From Halicephalobus mephisto (lineage: Eukaryota; Nematoda; Chromadorea; Rhabditida; Panagrolaimidae), in contig SWDT01000024.1 in the NCBI GenBank assembly GCA_009193035.1, forward strand, positions 248,001 to 312,000: 64,000 nt of DNA, written 5' to 3'. Shown piece after piece: positions 35,581 to 46,501 of the stretch. A model generated the notes under the pieces. That model saw nothing but the letters and a program-made list of their open reading frames with translations, did no database searches and was not told the DNA's origin. Numbering within the stretch: the first letter of the stretch is position 1; every line of letters begins with the position of its first letter. Both the position numbers and the translations under genes were made by a program.

Positions 35581-35717
35581 TTAATAATAATGTAGTTTGC
35601 TGAGAACAAAGTACACAGTCATGAAAATATAGGCAACGTTGATGAAGATTATCATTAACACGAGGAAGTCCCTAATGGTCTTGAGAAATGAAAGCTTTTG
35701 AAGAAAATAACTCGAAG
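35581..35717 (-). other. candidate terminal exon with a transmembrane segment
   Basis: After a good acceptor (CATATTTTTTAG) a minus-strand frame runs 45 codons to TAA. It contains LQKLSFLKTIRDFLVLMIIF and a hydrophobic stretch through INVAYIFMTVYFVL. The frame is also open for about 30 codons upstream of the acceptor. No start exon with the right phase was found, so it could be the end of an unrecognised small membrane-protein gene or an AT-rich chance frame. Confidence 0.25.
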
Positions 35718-35829
35718 CTAAAAAATATGTCCCAAAATTGACATATAAAAAATTGAAATTACAAGGAGAACGAGGAAATACATGATTTTTTTGGATTATT
35801 AATGAACTTTATGTTTTGAATTTTTTATT

Positions 35830-36270
35830 AAAACAGTTTCCTGGATAGTGATTAAACATGACTGTTTTCAGATGCTATAATCATTATCCAGGTACGCTTC
35901 CTTGAAGTTAATTTCTAGTTCAGTCAGCATTCTTACGAAAAATCCTAAAGATAATAATTAACTTTCAAAATGTTGGTCTTTCATGGACACTATCTGGGCA
36001 ATTTCCGTTCCTGACAGAAATTGTTAAGATAGTGACTAAATAGGACAATTTTGAGGAAATTTGAAACACTATCCATAATTGTTTCATTAGAGCAGAGATA
36101 CCATTGACTAGTTCAGTTACTATTCTTAAGGTAAAAGTTACCAGGATAGTGACTGGTTTGAACCCTTTCTGAACACTATCTTGACAAATTCCACTATCGG
36201 TGAAAATCGTCGGGATAGTGACTAAATAGGGCAATTTTTCGGATTCTTTAGACATTATCCTTTTTATTCT
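35830..36270. repeat. dispersed inverted-repeat satellite, block 5
   Basis: Four or five units with shorter spacing (about 90-110 bp) than the other blocks, each with GGATAGTGACTAAAT-like and CACTATCC-like halves. The 136-codon minus ORF at 35965-36375 is produced by these units, as its repeated protein motif (YLVTI.TI) shows. Confidence 0.65.
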
Positions 36271-36399
36271 AAAATAACAAGGTTCAGTCTCCGTCCATTC
36301 ATTACTGAAATAGGGATTTAAAAAATGAAAGTTTTTGTAGTCATTATTTACGTTTTTACTCCATGACTGTTCCAAACTATTAAAACTCGGAATTTCTAG

Positions 36400-38280
36400 A
36401 TAAACTCATCTAATTTAAATTTCCCCTGAGGGCTATATTTATCCCGTAATTATAAACCTCAAATTGTTGCGGCAATTGCGCTGAAAGGTTAGAATCCAAA
36501 ATTACTTTGCTCAAGTCGAGGAAATGGACAAAAATTAACCTCTCGAAAGGTCACTGGCCTTGAGGAATTCATATCTGCATATAAATAGAATCTAAGATTT
36601 TTAAATTTAATAAAAAAAGGTCAGACTTAACATTTTTGGAATAATTAGATTTCGTTGGAAATTTTTTAAATTTCGTAGAAGATTTCGAAATTTTGGAAAA
36701 TCAAATGGGAATTTTTAGAACTTTTCAAAATTTGATGGAATTTCGAAAAAAGATCTGAAATTTCAAATTCTGGAAATTCTTGTTCAAAAAATTTCAATTT
36801 TAATTTCCATAAAATCGCATTTTCACACAAATTCCGAAAATTGTCCAGAATCCAATGTAAATTTCGAAATTATCTGAAATCTCAAATTCTGGAGGTTCCT
36901 AAAAAGTCTCAAAAATTCACAACAATACCGTAACAAAAGTTGTTTTCAATTTTTATAACAATATCGATGAAGGTAAAATTGTAAAAAAGTCAAATATTTT
37001 TGTAATTTTGAATAATGTTTTCATTTTTTGACGTACTTCATTATCTCCTAAATCCGAAACCAAAATCCTCTCTGACAGTAACCTTAAGGATTTTAAGTAT
37101 ACAATACCGTGTCAATACCGTAGTCGAAAACTCGGCAGTCACCGTTATACAACCGACCTAGTGCCTTAGGGAAAGTTTCTTGGGAATCAAAAAGCAATTT
37201 TACGAATATAATTTTTACTTTAAAAATTACAAAATTTAAATATTCAAAAAATTCAGATTTTAAAAATCTCAAGTTTGAACATAATTAAAATTGTAAAAAT
37301 CCAAGTCAAAACTCATCACCGCCTCCTTTAAAACAATTTCTTCAGGATAATAACTGGTTTCCTGAGGGGAGGATAAACCACATCCATTTTCCAAAATACG
37401 AGTAATAATTTGTTTTTGATAAAAATTGAGAAATTTTAATCAATTCGACAATTAGACCTACAGTAAGCCAGATAATGTTTCTATTTACAGATTTTGAAAT
37501 TTTGGACTTGAATGAAAAATAGGAAGTCAGATATTTCCGACTTAACGGTGGCTTTTTATCCACTACAAATTGCAGATTTGAAAGCTAAAAGTGCTAGATA
37601 ATCAGACAACTGTAAAAAACGGAAATAAATATTTTTAAAGAATTGTTTTGACGCAAATTTCCAGTCTATTAGGAACTTCCAGATTCTCAGTATTAGATGT
37701 TGTTTTTCAATTTTCACTGGATTCTGAAAGATGATTGAAACAGGAAATTTTCAAAAGTTTCGGAATCTCTTAGAAACTTCCAAAATCTTAGTTTTGGAAG
37801 TTTTTTAAATTTTCATTGGATTTTGGAAGAGTATTGAAGCTCCAAGGGAATTCTGAAAAACTCAAGAAAATTTAAGGAGATTCTGGACAGCTTCAGATTT
37901 TTTTACTACTCTCTGAAAGATTCTAGAAGTTATTGTGGGTTTTTCCAAGGATTCAGAACTTTTTTGTAAATTTTGAGGAATTTTAAAAACTTCAATAAAA
38001 ATCTAAAAGTCTTCAGAAGCTTTTCCTGGATTCTAGAAAACTAAATGTCATTGAAAAAATTTGAAAATTTTCATAAAAACCTTGAAAATTTCAGAACTTT
38101 CCAAATCTATAATCTTCCATGAAATTTCAGAAAAAAGACAATTTAAAAAATTTATAAAAAATTAAGTTTAAAAAGAGGAAATTCGTCCAAAGTCCGTGAC
38201 ACTATTTTGGGCGATTCCAGAAGTTCAAAGACTCCAAAGTTCAATTCTTTTTTGAGTCTATTCGGAGAAACAATTTTCGG
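36400..38280. other. AT-rich intergenic with HSE-like repeats, no gene seen
   Basis: Two blocks of TTCnnGAA-type degenerate repeat (about 36620-36910 and 37660-38110) in very AT-rich DNA. The short minus ORF at 37342-37563 has no recognisable features. Nothing else is supported. Confidence 0.5.
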
Positions 38281-38367
38281 ATGACACATGGCAGGAATTT
38301 TGATAATTATTTATTTCCAAGAATTCTTCATTAGTTCTTGCGAAATCAAATTTCAATTACCATCACA

Positions 38368-39466
38368 TCAAGCCCGACTGAAAGTGACTTCGTCAGTGGA
38401 TTCTGCTGTCAGGGATTCTTCCACAATCTTTTCCAAACAAGCGGGTTTGAGCACACCACGACGGAATCTTCTTTTCCTGTTTTTCATTTTGATGACGAAA
38501 TCTGATTTATTTTTATATATTTTAAAAATAGGATGTTTAGAGGTCTTCTGGAAAGTAGATTTCTTGTAAACAACTTCGGAAAAAGTGGGTTTCGAAATGG
38601 AAATTTTCTCCATTTTAACAGCTTCTAAAAACATTGATTCTTTTTTGATTTCTCCAATTTTAGAAGCAGTCCCGGTGTTGTTAAAAACTTGCCAAAAGTC
38701 ATCTTCACCTTCAGAAATCGAGAAAATAATTACAAAAAAGATGCAAAAAAGAACCTCTAATCCAATGAATGCAATAGTAGTGACGTTCAAAAAAATTCTG
38801 GCAACTTCTTTGTTGAAGATAATTCTATCTTTAGCTGAGTCTTCAATGTCATATTCAACTACAGGAGAATGCTCAGAAATAAAATCTTCAATATAATCAG
38901 ATTCGATCACGTCGATGACAGGTGTATAGTGGAAAAGATCATCGAAGGAAAAATTGGGATAAATACTCAGTGGATAAACAATGGGAGATTCTGAAACGTG
39001 GAAAATCGAAAATTCATATATGAAAATAATCAAAGTCAAACCAGTCAGGATTTGAGGAGGAAGTTCTTCTACTTTTTTAGTACTTTTTCGTTTTCCTTCT
39101 GCTTTAAAGTCTTCCGTTTGATTTTTGGGATCATCGAAATAGAAATCAGAAAAGTCATCAGTTTGCTCCTTGGTTTCTTCGGTTCCAAATTGAAAAAACG
39201 AAAAAATCCTAGCAATGTCGTTCAGAATCCTTGAACATTCAGTGTAATTGATGTAATCCTGTTCAGAGAACGTTAATCTTTCTTTTTTGATTATGAAACA
39301 AAAGAAATCCGGCAGCTCGTCTTCAGAGCATGCAAAAGCAATCTGACAGGTGATGCAGACCAAAAATGTCACTAAAAATAGATTATTAAAATTAACTCAG
39401 TTAATCCCATGTAGAACACTAGACTAGCAATACAATTAAAAATTCACATAAAAGAATCAGCTTCAT
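38368..39466 (-). CDS. orphan membrane protein with signal peptide
   Basis: A 19 nt first exon (39448-39466, encoding MKLILL) joins by a phase-1 intron to one long exon (38368-39371), giving 340 residues. Joining creates a good signal peptide (MKLILLLTFLVCITCQIAFA), which supports the model. Two internal hydrophobic segments follow (ILTGLTLIIFIYEFSIF and TTIAFIGLEVLFCIFFVIIF), separated by a Pro/Tyr/Asp-rich loop with acidic patches (DVIESDYIEDFISEHSP). The C-terminal part is basic (KMKNRKRRFRRG) and probably cytoplasmic. The N-terminal region is acidic with Cys residues. I recognise no family. It lies 650 bp downstream of the copper transporter on the same strand, and could be the last gene of that cluster. 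Confidence 0.6.
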
Positions 39467-40115
39467 TTTGAACAAAATCAGTAAGTCAGTCGCCAAACGA
39501 CACTACCAGCGTGTCGAACAATCGAGAAAAATGAATTCCTTCCAATTTTTTCAATGTTTTTAGAATAAAAATGGAATAAATTATGCAAAAATTACATATC
39601 GGAAATTCAGATTTCTAAGAGTTACAAATTTTAACAAAGTAACCGTGACAGTCACAAGTTTGAGTTTTGATAACTTTAAAAATGAAAAAAATTACTTTTC
39701 TCTGTAATTTGCCGACTTTAAAAATCTATTTGTTCATTTTTTACTTTGTAAAAACTTTATATAACAAAAAATACATATCAAAAAACCAAATATAAAAAAC
39801 TAAGATTTAAAAATTATTTTTCAAGATTTCCAAAAAAAACTATCATCTGTTACTCTTGTCTTCGTTCTTCTCTAAAAGTAATTTAAGCATTTTTCATAAT
39901 TATTTTCATCATAATCAATTCCAATGTAATCGATCAAAGATAATCCCTCTCGATCATTTCCTCGAACAATCCTTCAAACCCATCCCAACCCCTTTGTACT
40001 TTTTTCAGAAACAGTTTTATCACTGAAAGATATGAACTGCATCAAAGCCTAAAAACCACAATAGAGCTCTGGGAATAAAACAAATAGATCAACGACAAAG
40101 ATCAAAATCCAGTTT

Positions 40116-41039
40116 TCAATGACAAGCATCAGAAGAAACAGCATCAACTGTGTCGACGTTTGCAGCAGGAGTAGAATCCTGGATCAATGCGAAAAGCCAA
40201 TGGCCAAATCCAGCTCCCAGAACGACTGCAGCTGTTAAGTAGCTGTTGTAAGTCATAGCGATCAACATCAGAAAATAAGCAAGAGTGATTTGAACACAGT
40301 AGAGAACCGCTTGAGTAATTCTTGATTTAGCTTTAGCTTTGACTTTGATAGCAGCAAAATCAAAAAACCTAAAATTTCCTCATATATCAGTTTTAAGATT
40401 AAATTCTTACGCAACAGAAGTATCATCAGGTTCGGGTTCTTTTACAGTAGGAACGTAAACTTGATCTCCATTTGGCGAAGAAGGATAAAGAAGAGCTTCT
40501 TTTTGCTGACTTTTGTTCAGATTAATCGCAACTTTATCTGAACTAGAACCAGAACAAGCAGCAGTGTTGTTCATTGACACACTCACAGCAGGGGAATACG
40601 GTCGTTTTCTTTGATTTCTTTTTGTGTCCTTCAACTGCAGATGAATTCTGAACCATTTGATTCCTTCATAAGCAGCTCCAAGAATAAAAATAAAAATACA
40701 CGATAAAATCAATCCAAAACATGAATTAATTCTCCAAAAATCGAAAAGAATAACTTCTTCACTTCCACCGTGAAAATACATTTTCATTTCATGTCCAGAA
40801 TCAGCGGAATGATCATGTCCAAAATGACTTGAATGATCATGTCCTTCATGTCCTGCATGATGACTCGGAATTGGCATAATTTCCTCCGTTGCATTAGACA
40901 CAATTCCCGTCGCGTTCTCTAGTATTTCCTTCACAATCGTCGCTGCTGTCGTCATCACCACACCGTGTCCTTCGTGATTATGGTCATTCCCGTGACTATG
41001 ATGTTCATGTCCTCCGTGATCATGATGATCGTGATCCAT
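40116..41039 (-). CDS. Ctr-family copper transporter
   Basis: A membrane channel for Cu(I) uptake or release from endosomes. Two exons, 40411-41039 and 40116-40368, give 293 residues. The N-terminus is extremely His-rich (DHDHHDHGGHEHHSHG and later HHAGHEGHDHSSHFGHDH), a metal-binding lumenal domain that uses His rather than the usual Met clusters. The pre-TM1 motif MKMYFHGGSEEVILFDFW is typical. TM2 contains the selectivity motif M244xxxM248 (LMLIAMTYN), and TM3 contains G261xxxG265 (GAGFGHW). The tail ends DACH. An acceptor GGAAATTTTAG lies one base before the ATG, and the apyrase stop is 111 bp upstream, so this is probably the downstream gene of an operon. Confidence 0.9.
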
Positions 41040-41150
41040 CCTAAAATTTCCTTCATTAATCCAAAAATTCTTAAAAATCACATATCACAATTCGCGAAAA
41101 AGACACGAAAAACATAAAAAAGTGAAATTTCAACTAAAATGCTTAATTTT

Positions 41151-42530
41151 TTAAACAAAGGCTATTCCTTCGAACTTGTATGCTCCTTTCAATGGTTTTT
41201 CTTCCAGCAAAACGTGACCGTCAGATAGACGAAAAACTGTGAGATAAGAAGCCACCGGGACACCGTCCTTTTCCTCTGATTTGAGTGCTGCAATCAGGTT
41301 ATCATTTGTGCCAGGAACGAATTGGAACGCCGAAAAGCCTCTGGCACCGTTTCCTCGATTTCCGACATGTTTGACTTGGATGTAATCAAAACTTTCATCA
41401 GCAATCAAAAGCAAGTCCGTACCAGCAAACTCATCAGTCGCTTCGGTGTATGTCTCCTTCGAAGCTCTCCTGAAAATTTTAATTTTACAAAACACTGTAA
41501 TTTCGACAATGTTAGGAAAATCAAAAACTTGGTAGGCAAGATACTAGTGTATTTTTCGTAATATTAACGTTTGTCCTGTTTACGCAGAACCCGTTTCGAA
41601 ATACTTTTTTGTAACCGCTGGGAATCGAACCCGGATCTTGTGAGTGAAAATAATCTATAACCACTACACTACTGGAAAAAGGTAAACCGCCAGAAATATA
41701 ATATGAAAAATCGGAACTTACCTCGGCATGAAGAACCATTTGTTATGGATGTCCGACCATTGAGCACTTTCGTGAATCATATATCCCGGCCATTCTATTC
41801 CAACAGCTCTTCTGAGTTTCAGATAGTTATCCACCCAATTTACATGGTTGACTTCTCCACCATGACTCACAAACTTGACGTACATAGGGTGGTAGTTGAC
41901 GAATACTCCTTCCGTAGTTGTCCATTCTTTTCCCAAGCCTCCGACGACCAATTGTTTATTTTTGACAGTTATCCATTCACCTTTTAAGCCTTTGGTAACG
42001 TTACCCGGACCATCATTGAGCAAAATCCATGGGACGGCGTCTTTGAACCCGTTCTCGATCTGATATATAATCCCCGTTCTGTCGTCAACTGTGAGCAAAT
42101 GCCCGTCGAAAACCTTCAAATCGGAGAGTTCCATCGACCTTCCACCTGCTGCAATCTGAGAAGTAATCAGAATATCCTTATCGTCATTCCAATGAACATC
42201 TGCATGTTCAAAATCCTTGGAAATAATAAGTTCACCAGTTTTGAAGAAACTTTGCCAGGTATTCTTTTTCGTAGGATGTTTGGAGTCATGATCGAGATCT
42301 GTCACAACAGCTAGTCTGTAGATAAAGTCTCCATCCGGGCTCCTTCTTATAGTAGCCAGATCCGTTCCATTGTACGGTCGTTGAGAATAACAAGTCGTTG
42401 CTGACGGAAGATAGTTCACCAAGAATCCGAAACTGACAGCTACTAACACAACCAGGATTGTAGTCAGCAAATAATTCACCGAACTGGATTCCGAATTCTT
42501 GGGTGGTGTTCTCTGTCTTGTAGATGACAT
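41151..42530 (-). CDS. apy-1: calcium-activated nucleotidase (apyrase)
   Basis: An ER/Golgi apyrase of the CANT1 family that hydrolyses UDP and GDP released by glycosylation. Exons 41722-42530 and 41469-41151 give 375 residues. A type II signal-anchor (YLLTTILVVLVAVSFGFLV, about residues 24-42) is followed by the five-bladed propeller. Family motifs are RLAVVTDLDHDSK, DDRTGIIYQIENG, ILLNDGPG, FKGEW-like KGLKGEWITVKNKQ, VNHVNWVDNY, MIHESAQWS and a C-terminal YKFEGIAFV. TTTTTCAG three bases before the ATG is a probable trans-splice site. The single intron contains a tRNA-like sequence. It probably heads an operon with the Ctr gene. Confidence 0.93.
41611..41682 (-). pseudogene. tRNA-like sequence in the apyrase intron
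   Basis: The A box (TAGTGTAGTGG) and B box (GGTTCGATTCC) are intact and correctly spaced, and the D-loop region resembles tRNA-Val or tRNA-Glu. The acceptor arms do not pair, the anticodon stem is poor, and the T-stem has a mismatch. It is best called a tRNA pseudogene or tRNA-derived element, in the same orientation as its host gene. Confidence 0.55.
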
Positions 42531-44828
42531 TTCCTGAAAAATCCATATATGAATCAAAAGAGAAAAGTTAGTTTAAAGTCCATACAGACTCGTCAATTTT
42601 TTCAATTTTAAAATCTTCCAAACTTTCTCCTTCAAGTGCCATTCATATATCAAATTTCAAATAATGACGAAATAAAATCCTATCCACATTGAAGAAATAA
42701 AGAATAAGACAAATAACAAGGCGCAAATTAAACGATAAGTTTTAAGGAACAGCTCTCGATTGAGTATTCTTGCAGGCCTTCTCTTTGGCAAACAAGCACA
42801 AAAACCAACGCTATATTGCTCGAAAATTTGTAACAATAACGGATTACGTCGGTACGTGAATAATAAACCGTAAAATAGTATCCAAATCGAGCATTAATGC
42901 CGAAGACCCGCGCTAAAGAGATATGAATCTAGTCTCTTTCCGAGAACACAGCCTCGCTACGTTTTTCGTGACGCTAGATAGTATTCATGACAAAATTGCC
43001 AAATTTTGTTCCTAATCACAGGAAATATTATAATCAAAGCGACTAACTCGTTTTTATAGTCCCTTGCATCAGGAACATTCTTTGTGTCTGATTGTAGTAG
43101 AAAATTCAACTCACCGTTGGTCACAAACTCGCAACAAACACAAATTTTGAGGCATTCTTGTGATTAATGACGAAATCATACATTTTCGATATATTAAAAA
43201 CCAGTAGAAAAAATTCATTTAAGAAATAGTAGTATCTGGAAACGCTGTCGAGTTGTCTTTGCCCAACTAGAGCCAATAGTGGCGACTGCGGAATTGGATG
43301 AGAGCTCGCTCCGATTACGTCAACTTCAAGGACCAAAAACCGCCTCCAGGCCCTCTAGTAACGTCAGTTCCCTATTTGCACGTATATAAATAACCTTTAA
43401 AGAAAATCATCCATAATTACAAATGTATCAAAGTACAAATTAATTCAATAAGTGAAAAAAATAAACATTCCAAATTCAAATAAATCATAAGTCCGAATTT
43501 TTTGGAGTTGTAATTTTTGCTACTTTTTCTACTTAGGAAAATTTCCAAAATTAAATACTGAATTAGTAATGAGAAGTTTTTCAGAATTTCTTGACAACTT
43601 TAGTGACAGTTGTCAGTTTTTTGAAATTCGTAATTGTTAAATTGAACATGCTCAGTTTTATTCTTTGATTTCCTTTTTATCAAAAATATAACACAAAACG
43701 ATACAAAATAACAACACAATGAAACAACCCCCACGTCACGTCCCTTCTATACTCTCCAGCTAAGGCAGGAAAAACACTCCTAGGGTACTCCGAGCGTATC
43801 TGGTCGTAAAGCTTCTATTTCTTCGAAACAGGTTCTGAGTCAGATCCTTCGATTTCAGAACTAATTCAAAGTCGGTTCCAATTTAGATTCGGAAGTTCTA
43901 AATCAACATCTCTGAGGAGCTTCGGTAGCAATAATGACAAAGATGGATTTCCACTGATTTTTCGAATTGATCCTCGTACTATACTTCATTTAGCTTCTAA
44001 ACCTAAAACATTCTCCTAAATTACAATTTTACATCTTGTTTCAATCTCCTAACAACCTTCATATTGAGCTCCGGATCTGCATGTGGTCTTGTTGGTGTCA
44101 GAACGTTCTTTAATTTTTGATAACTTTTTTATTTTTGAACTTGTAGTATCTTGAATGATAGTTTTCTGATTTTTTTGATACGTTCTGAAATGGAGTAATA
44201 AAAGAAAAAAAATTTCCATTAAAAATTAAATCAATAATCGCATATACTACTTCACCCAAATGATGGAATAGATATTACTATAAGTAACCAATTGGGGAAT
44301 TTACATATGTTACAATAACAATTGGAAATAAATATTACGAAATTACTTTAACTCGATTTTTCGGAAGCTTCTGAAAATTTCCAAAATCACATTATCGAAA
44401 AATTAGAAAATATTACGAAATTTCCTCAACACGAATTTTAAACTTTCTAAAACCCTTATTTGGGAAATCACGCTTCCACAATATGCAAATATTCAATGAT
44501 ATTTTTTTCGACTTTGATTTCCTCGAATGTCTCCTGAACTCCCGTTCTTGGATTCTGGTTTTTTCTGATTTCTATTTACACTTTTATTGGCAATTGAAAT
44601 TAGTGATTCCAATTTGAGACAAATCGTTATGAGATTTGGCACAGAAAGTATTTCTGGAAATAAAAATTATGGGAAAGTCAGTAATTTAATCCTGGGCAGT
44701 AAGTACAGTTCCAATAGTCCAAGGTGTGGGCCGTGCTCTTCGTGGTGAGGCAAGAAGTATTGAATAAAATTTGCAAAGTTGAGTAAAAACTGGGAAATTT
44801 ATTATTTTTGTAGTTGTTGATTCTTTGG
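42531..44828. other. intergenic, no gene seen
   Basis: This holds the apyrase promoter and the 3' region of unc-1. The sections 42740-43080, 43240-43380 and 43720-43900 have somewhat higher GC. In the last of these a minus-strand frame reads SEIEGSDSEPVSKK before a stop, which might belong to an alternative unc-1 3' exon, but no acceptor in phase is obvious. The ORF at 43121-43336 is not convincing. Confidence 0.4.
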
Positions 44829-46501
44829 TTACTCATCTTTTTTCAAGTAGCTGGCAAACATTTCAACGGGCACGGGGAATACGATAGTACTGTTATGTTC
44901 GGCTCTGAAATGGATACTTGATTAGGTCATTTCCAAAACTAAAACCTACGCTATGCTATTCAAAGCTTGCAGATGCCGTAGTTGGAGGGCTACTGGATTC
45001 GCCTGAATGACGTCCGCCGCTTCCTTCAGAGCTCTGGAAGCTTTTTGTTCTCCTTCTGCCGCGACCACCTTGGCTCTGGCTTCACGAGCAGCTTCGGCTT
45101 CGGCAGCCATGGCCCTGGTGAGTTGTTGAGGCAGTCTGATGTCCTTGACTTCGACTCGTTCTACCTTGACCCCCCAGTGCTCCGTTCCCTCGTCGAGAAT
45201 AGTCTCGCAAAGCTGAGCAATGGCCTCTCTCTCCGTAAGCATCTCAGTCAGGGTCTTCATACCCAGGGCGTTACGGAGAGTGGTCTGAGCTAGGAGTTTG
45301 GTGGAATAAATAGCGTCATCGACGTTGTTGACACTGGCAATGGGATCGGAAGTTCTGAAATAAACAACAGCATCGACAGATACCGTCACAGAATCTGAAA
45401 AAGTACAATAACGATTTTTAAAATTAATGGAAACCGACCTTTGGACAAAATCTCCTGAGGAGGAACGGCGTACGACACCACACGAAGATCGATTTTCCTA
45501 CAAGTGTCGACACAGGGGATAATGAAAACCATCCCAGGCCCTCGGGCTCCACCGAATACCAACCGACCGATCCGGAATATGACGACTCGTTCGTATTCTT
45601 TGATAACCTGGAATTTGACTCATTATGCCATGAAATCCCCCCGTTTGCTGAACTTTAGTCTTGTTCCTAAATGAGTTTCACATGTCATTTTACGTGTCTA
45701 GTTGGCTAATTGCGCCAGAGCTAGCTTTATTTATGGGTACCATTCATCAAAGTGCCGGAGGCAATATGGGATGAAATTGTCCTTGGAGGAGGTTAAATTA
45801 GAATTCAATAAACGTGAGTAATGCTCATTTCATAGTCGTAGATAAAATCAAAAAATCATTGGTGAAATAAACGAATAAACAAGTGGATAAACTAATAGGT
45901 ATTCCGTCATATAAAAACATTACGCTGTTTTTCGCGGTGAGAAAAAAGGAAATGCAGAGAATTACCAGTCCAGTTCACCGAATGGACAGGAAAATAAATT
46001 ATAAACGGAAAATTTGGACTACGATCGGACAATCGGACTAGATTTCGCCTGAGTTTTAACGCGAAAAAATACTGTAGCGCACGGTTATGATGTGTGTTTT
46101 TCGCATCAAACTTGAAGTACATCAGGGAATTTTGAAGTTGCGAGTCAGAAATAAAGGATGTGATATTTTATTAATGTATTTTATTAATAAATCCCTTCTT
46201 TTCGTCAAAACCCTGAGGTTTCTCTTGATAAATCTCAAGTAGCTTATGACTCAGCAATCAGTTTACGTACCCTTTAAATAATCCTGTTTTTGATTAATAT
46301 TGCGTTTGGAGAACAGGAAACAGGACTTACCTTGAGACAAACACACATTGAAAAAGGAAAAGTTAAAATGATAAGAATCCAGGATAACGCCATCAAAGCC
46401 CATCCGAAAATGGACCCGATCGTTTCATAATCCGGAGGTACATCTTGGTTGGAAGAAGGCGTCACCCACTGAGGTTCATTTCTGCCTTCTTTTGAGGCCA
46501 T
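44829..46501 (-). CDS. unc-1: stomatin UNC-1
   Basis: A membrane-inner-leaflet stomatin that gates gap-junction and other channels in neurons and muscle. Four exons: 46331-46501, 45439-45607, 44950-45394 and 44829-44904, giving 286 residues, the expected length. The N-terminus (KEGRNEPQWVTPSSNQDVPP, DYETIGSIFG) is the UNC-1-specific one. A hydrophobic hairpin (ALSWILIILTFPFSMCVCL) is followed by the PHB/SPFH domain (YERVVIFRIGRLVFGGARGP, SVDAVVYFRTSDP, LAQTTLRNALG) and the coiled-coil EAEAAREARAKVVAAEGEQK. The end is FPVPVEMFASYLKKDE. The ATG at 46501 matches the family; 46525 is an unlikely alternative. Intron lengths are 723, 44 and 45 nt. Confidence 0.95.

Noticed and set aside
35965..36375. 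136-codon minus-strand ORF
   Set aside because: Its protein repeats a YLVTI.TI motif because the frame runs through several satellite units; no start context or splice sites support a gene.
43121..43336. 71-codon minus ORF
   Set aside because: Looks like promoter sequence with a chance open frame; no acceptor, donor or motif.
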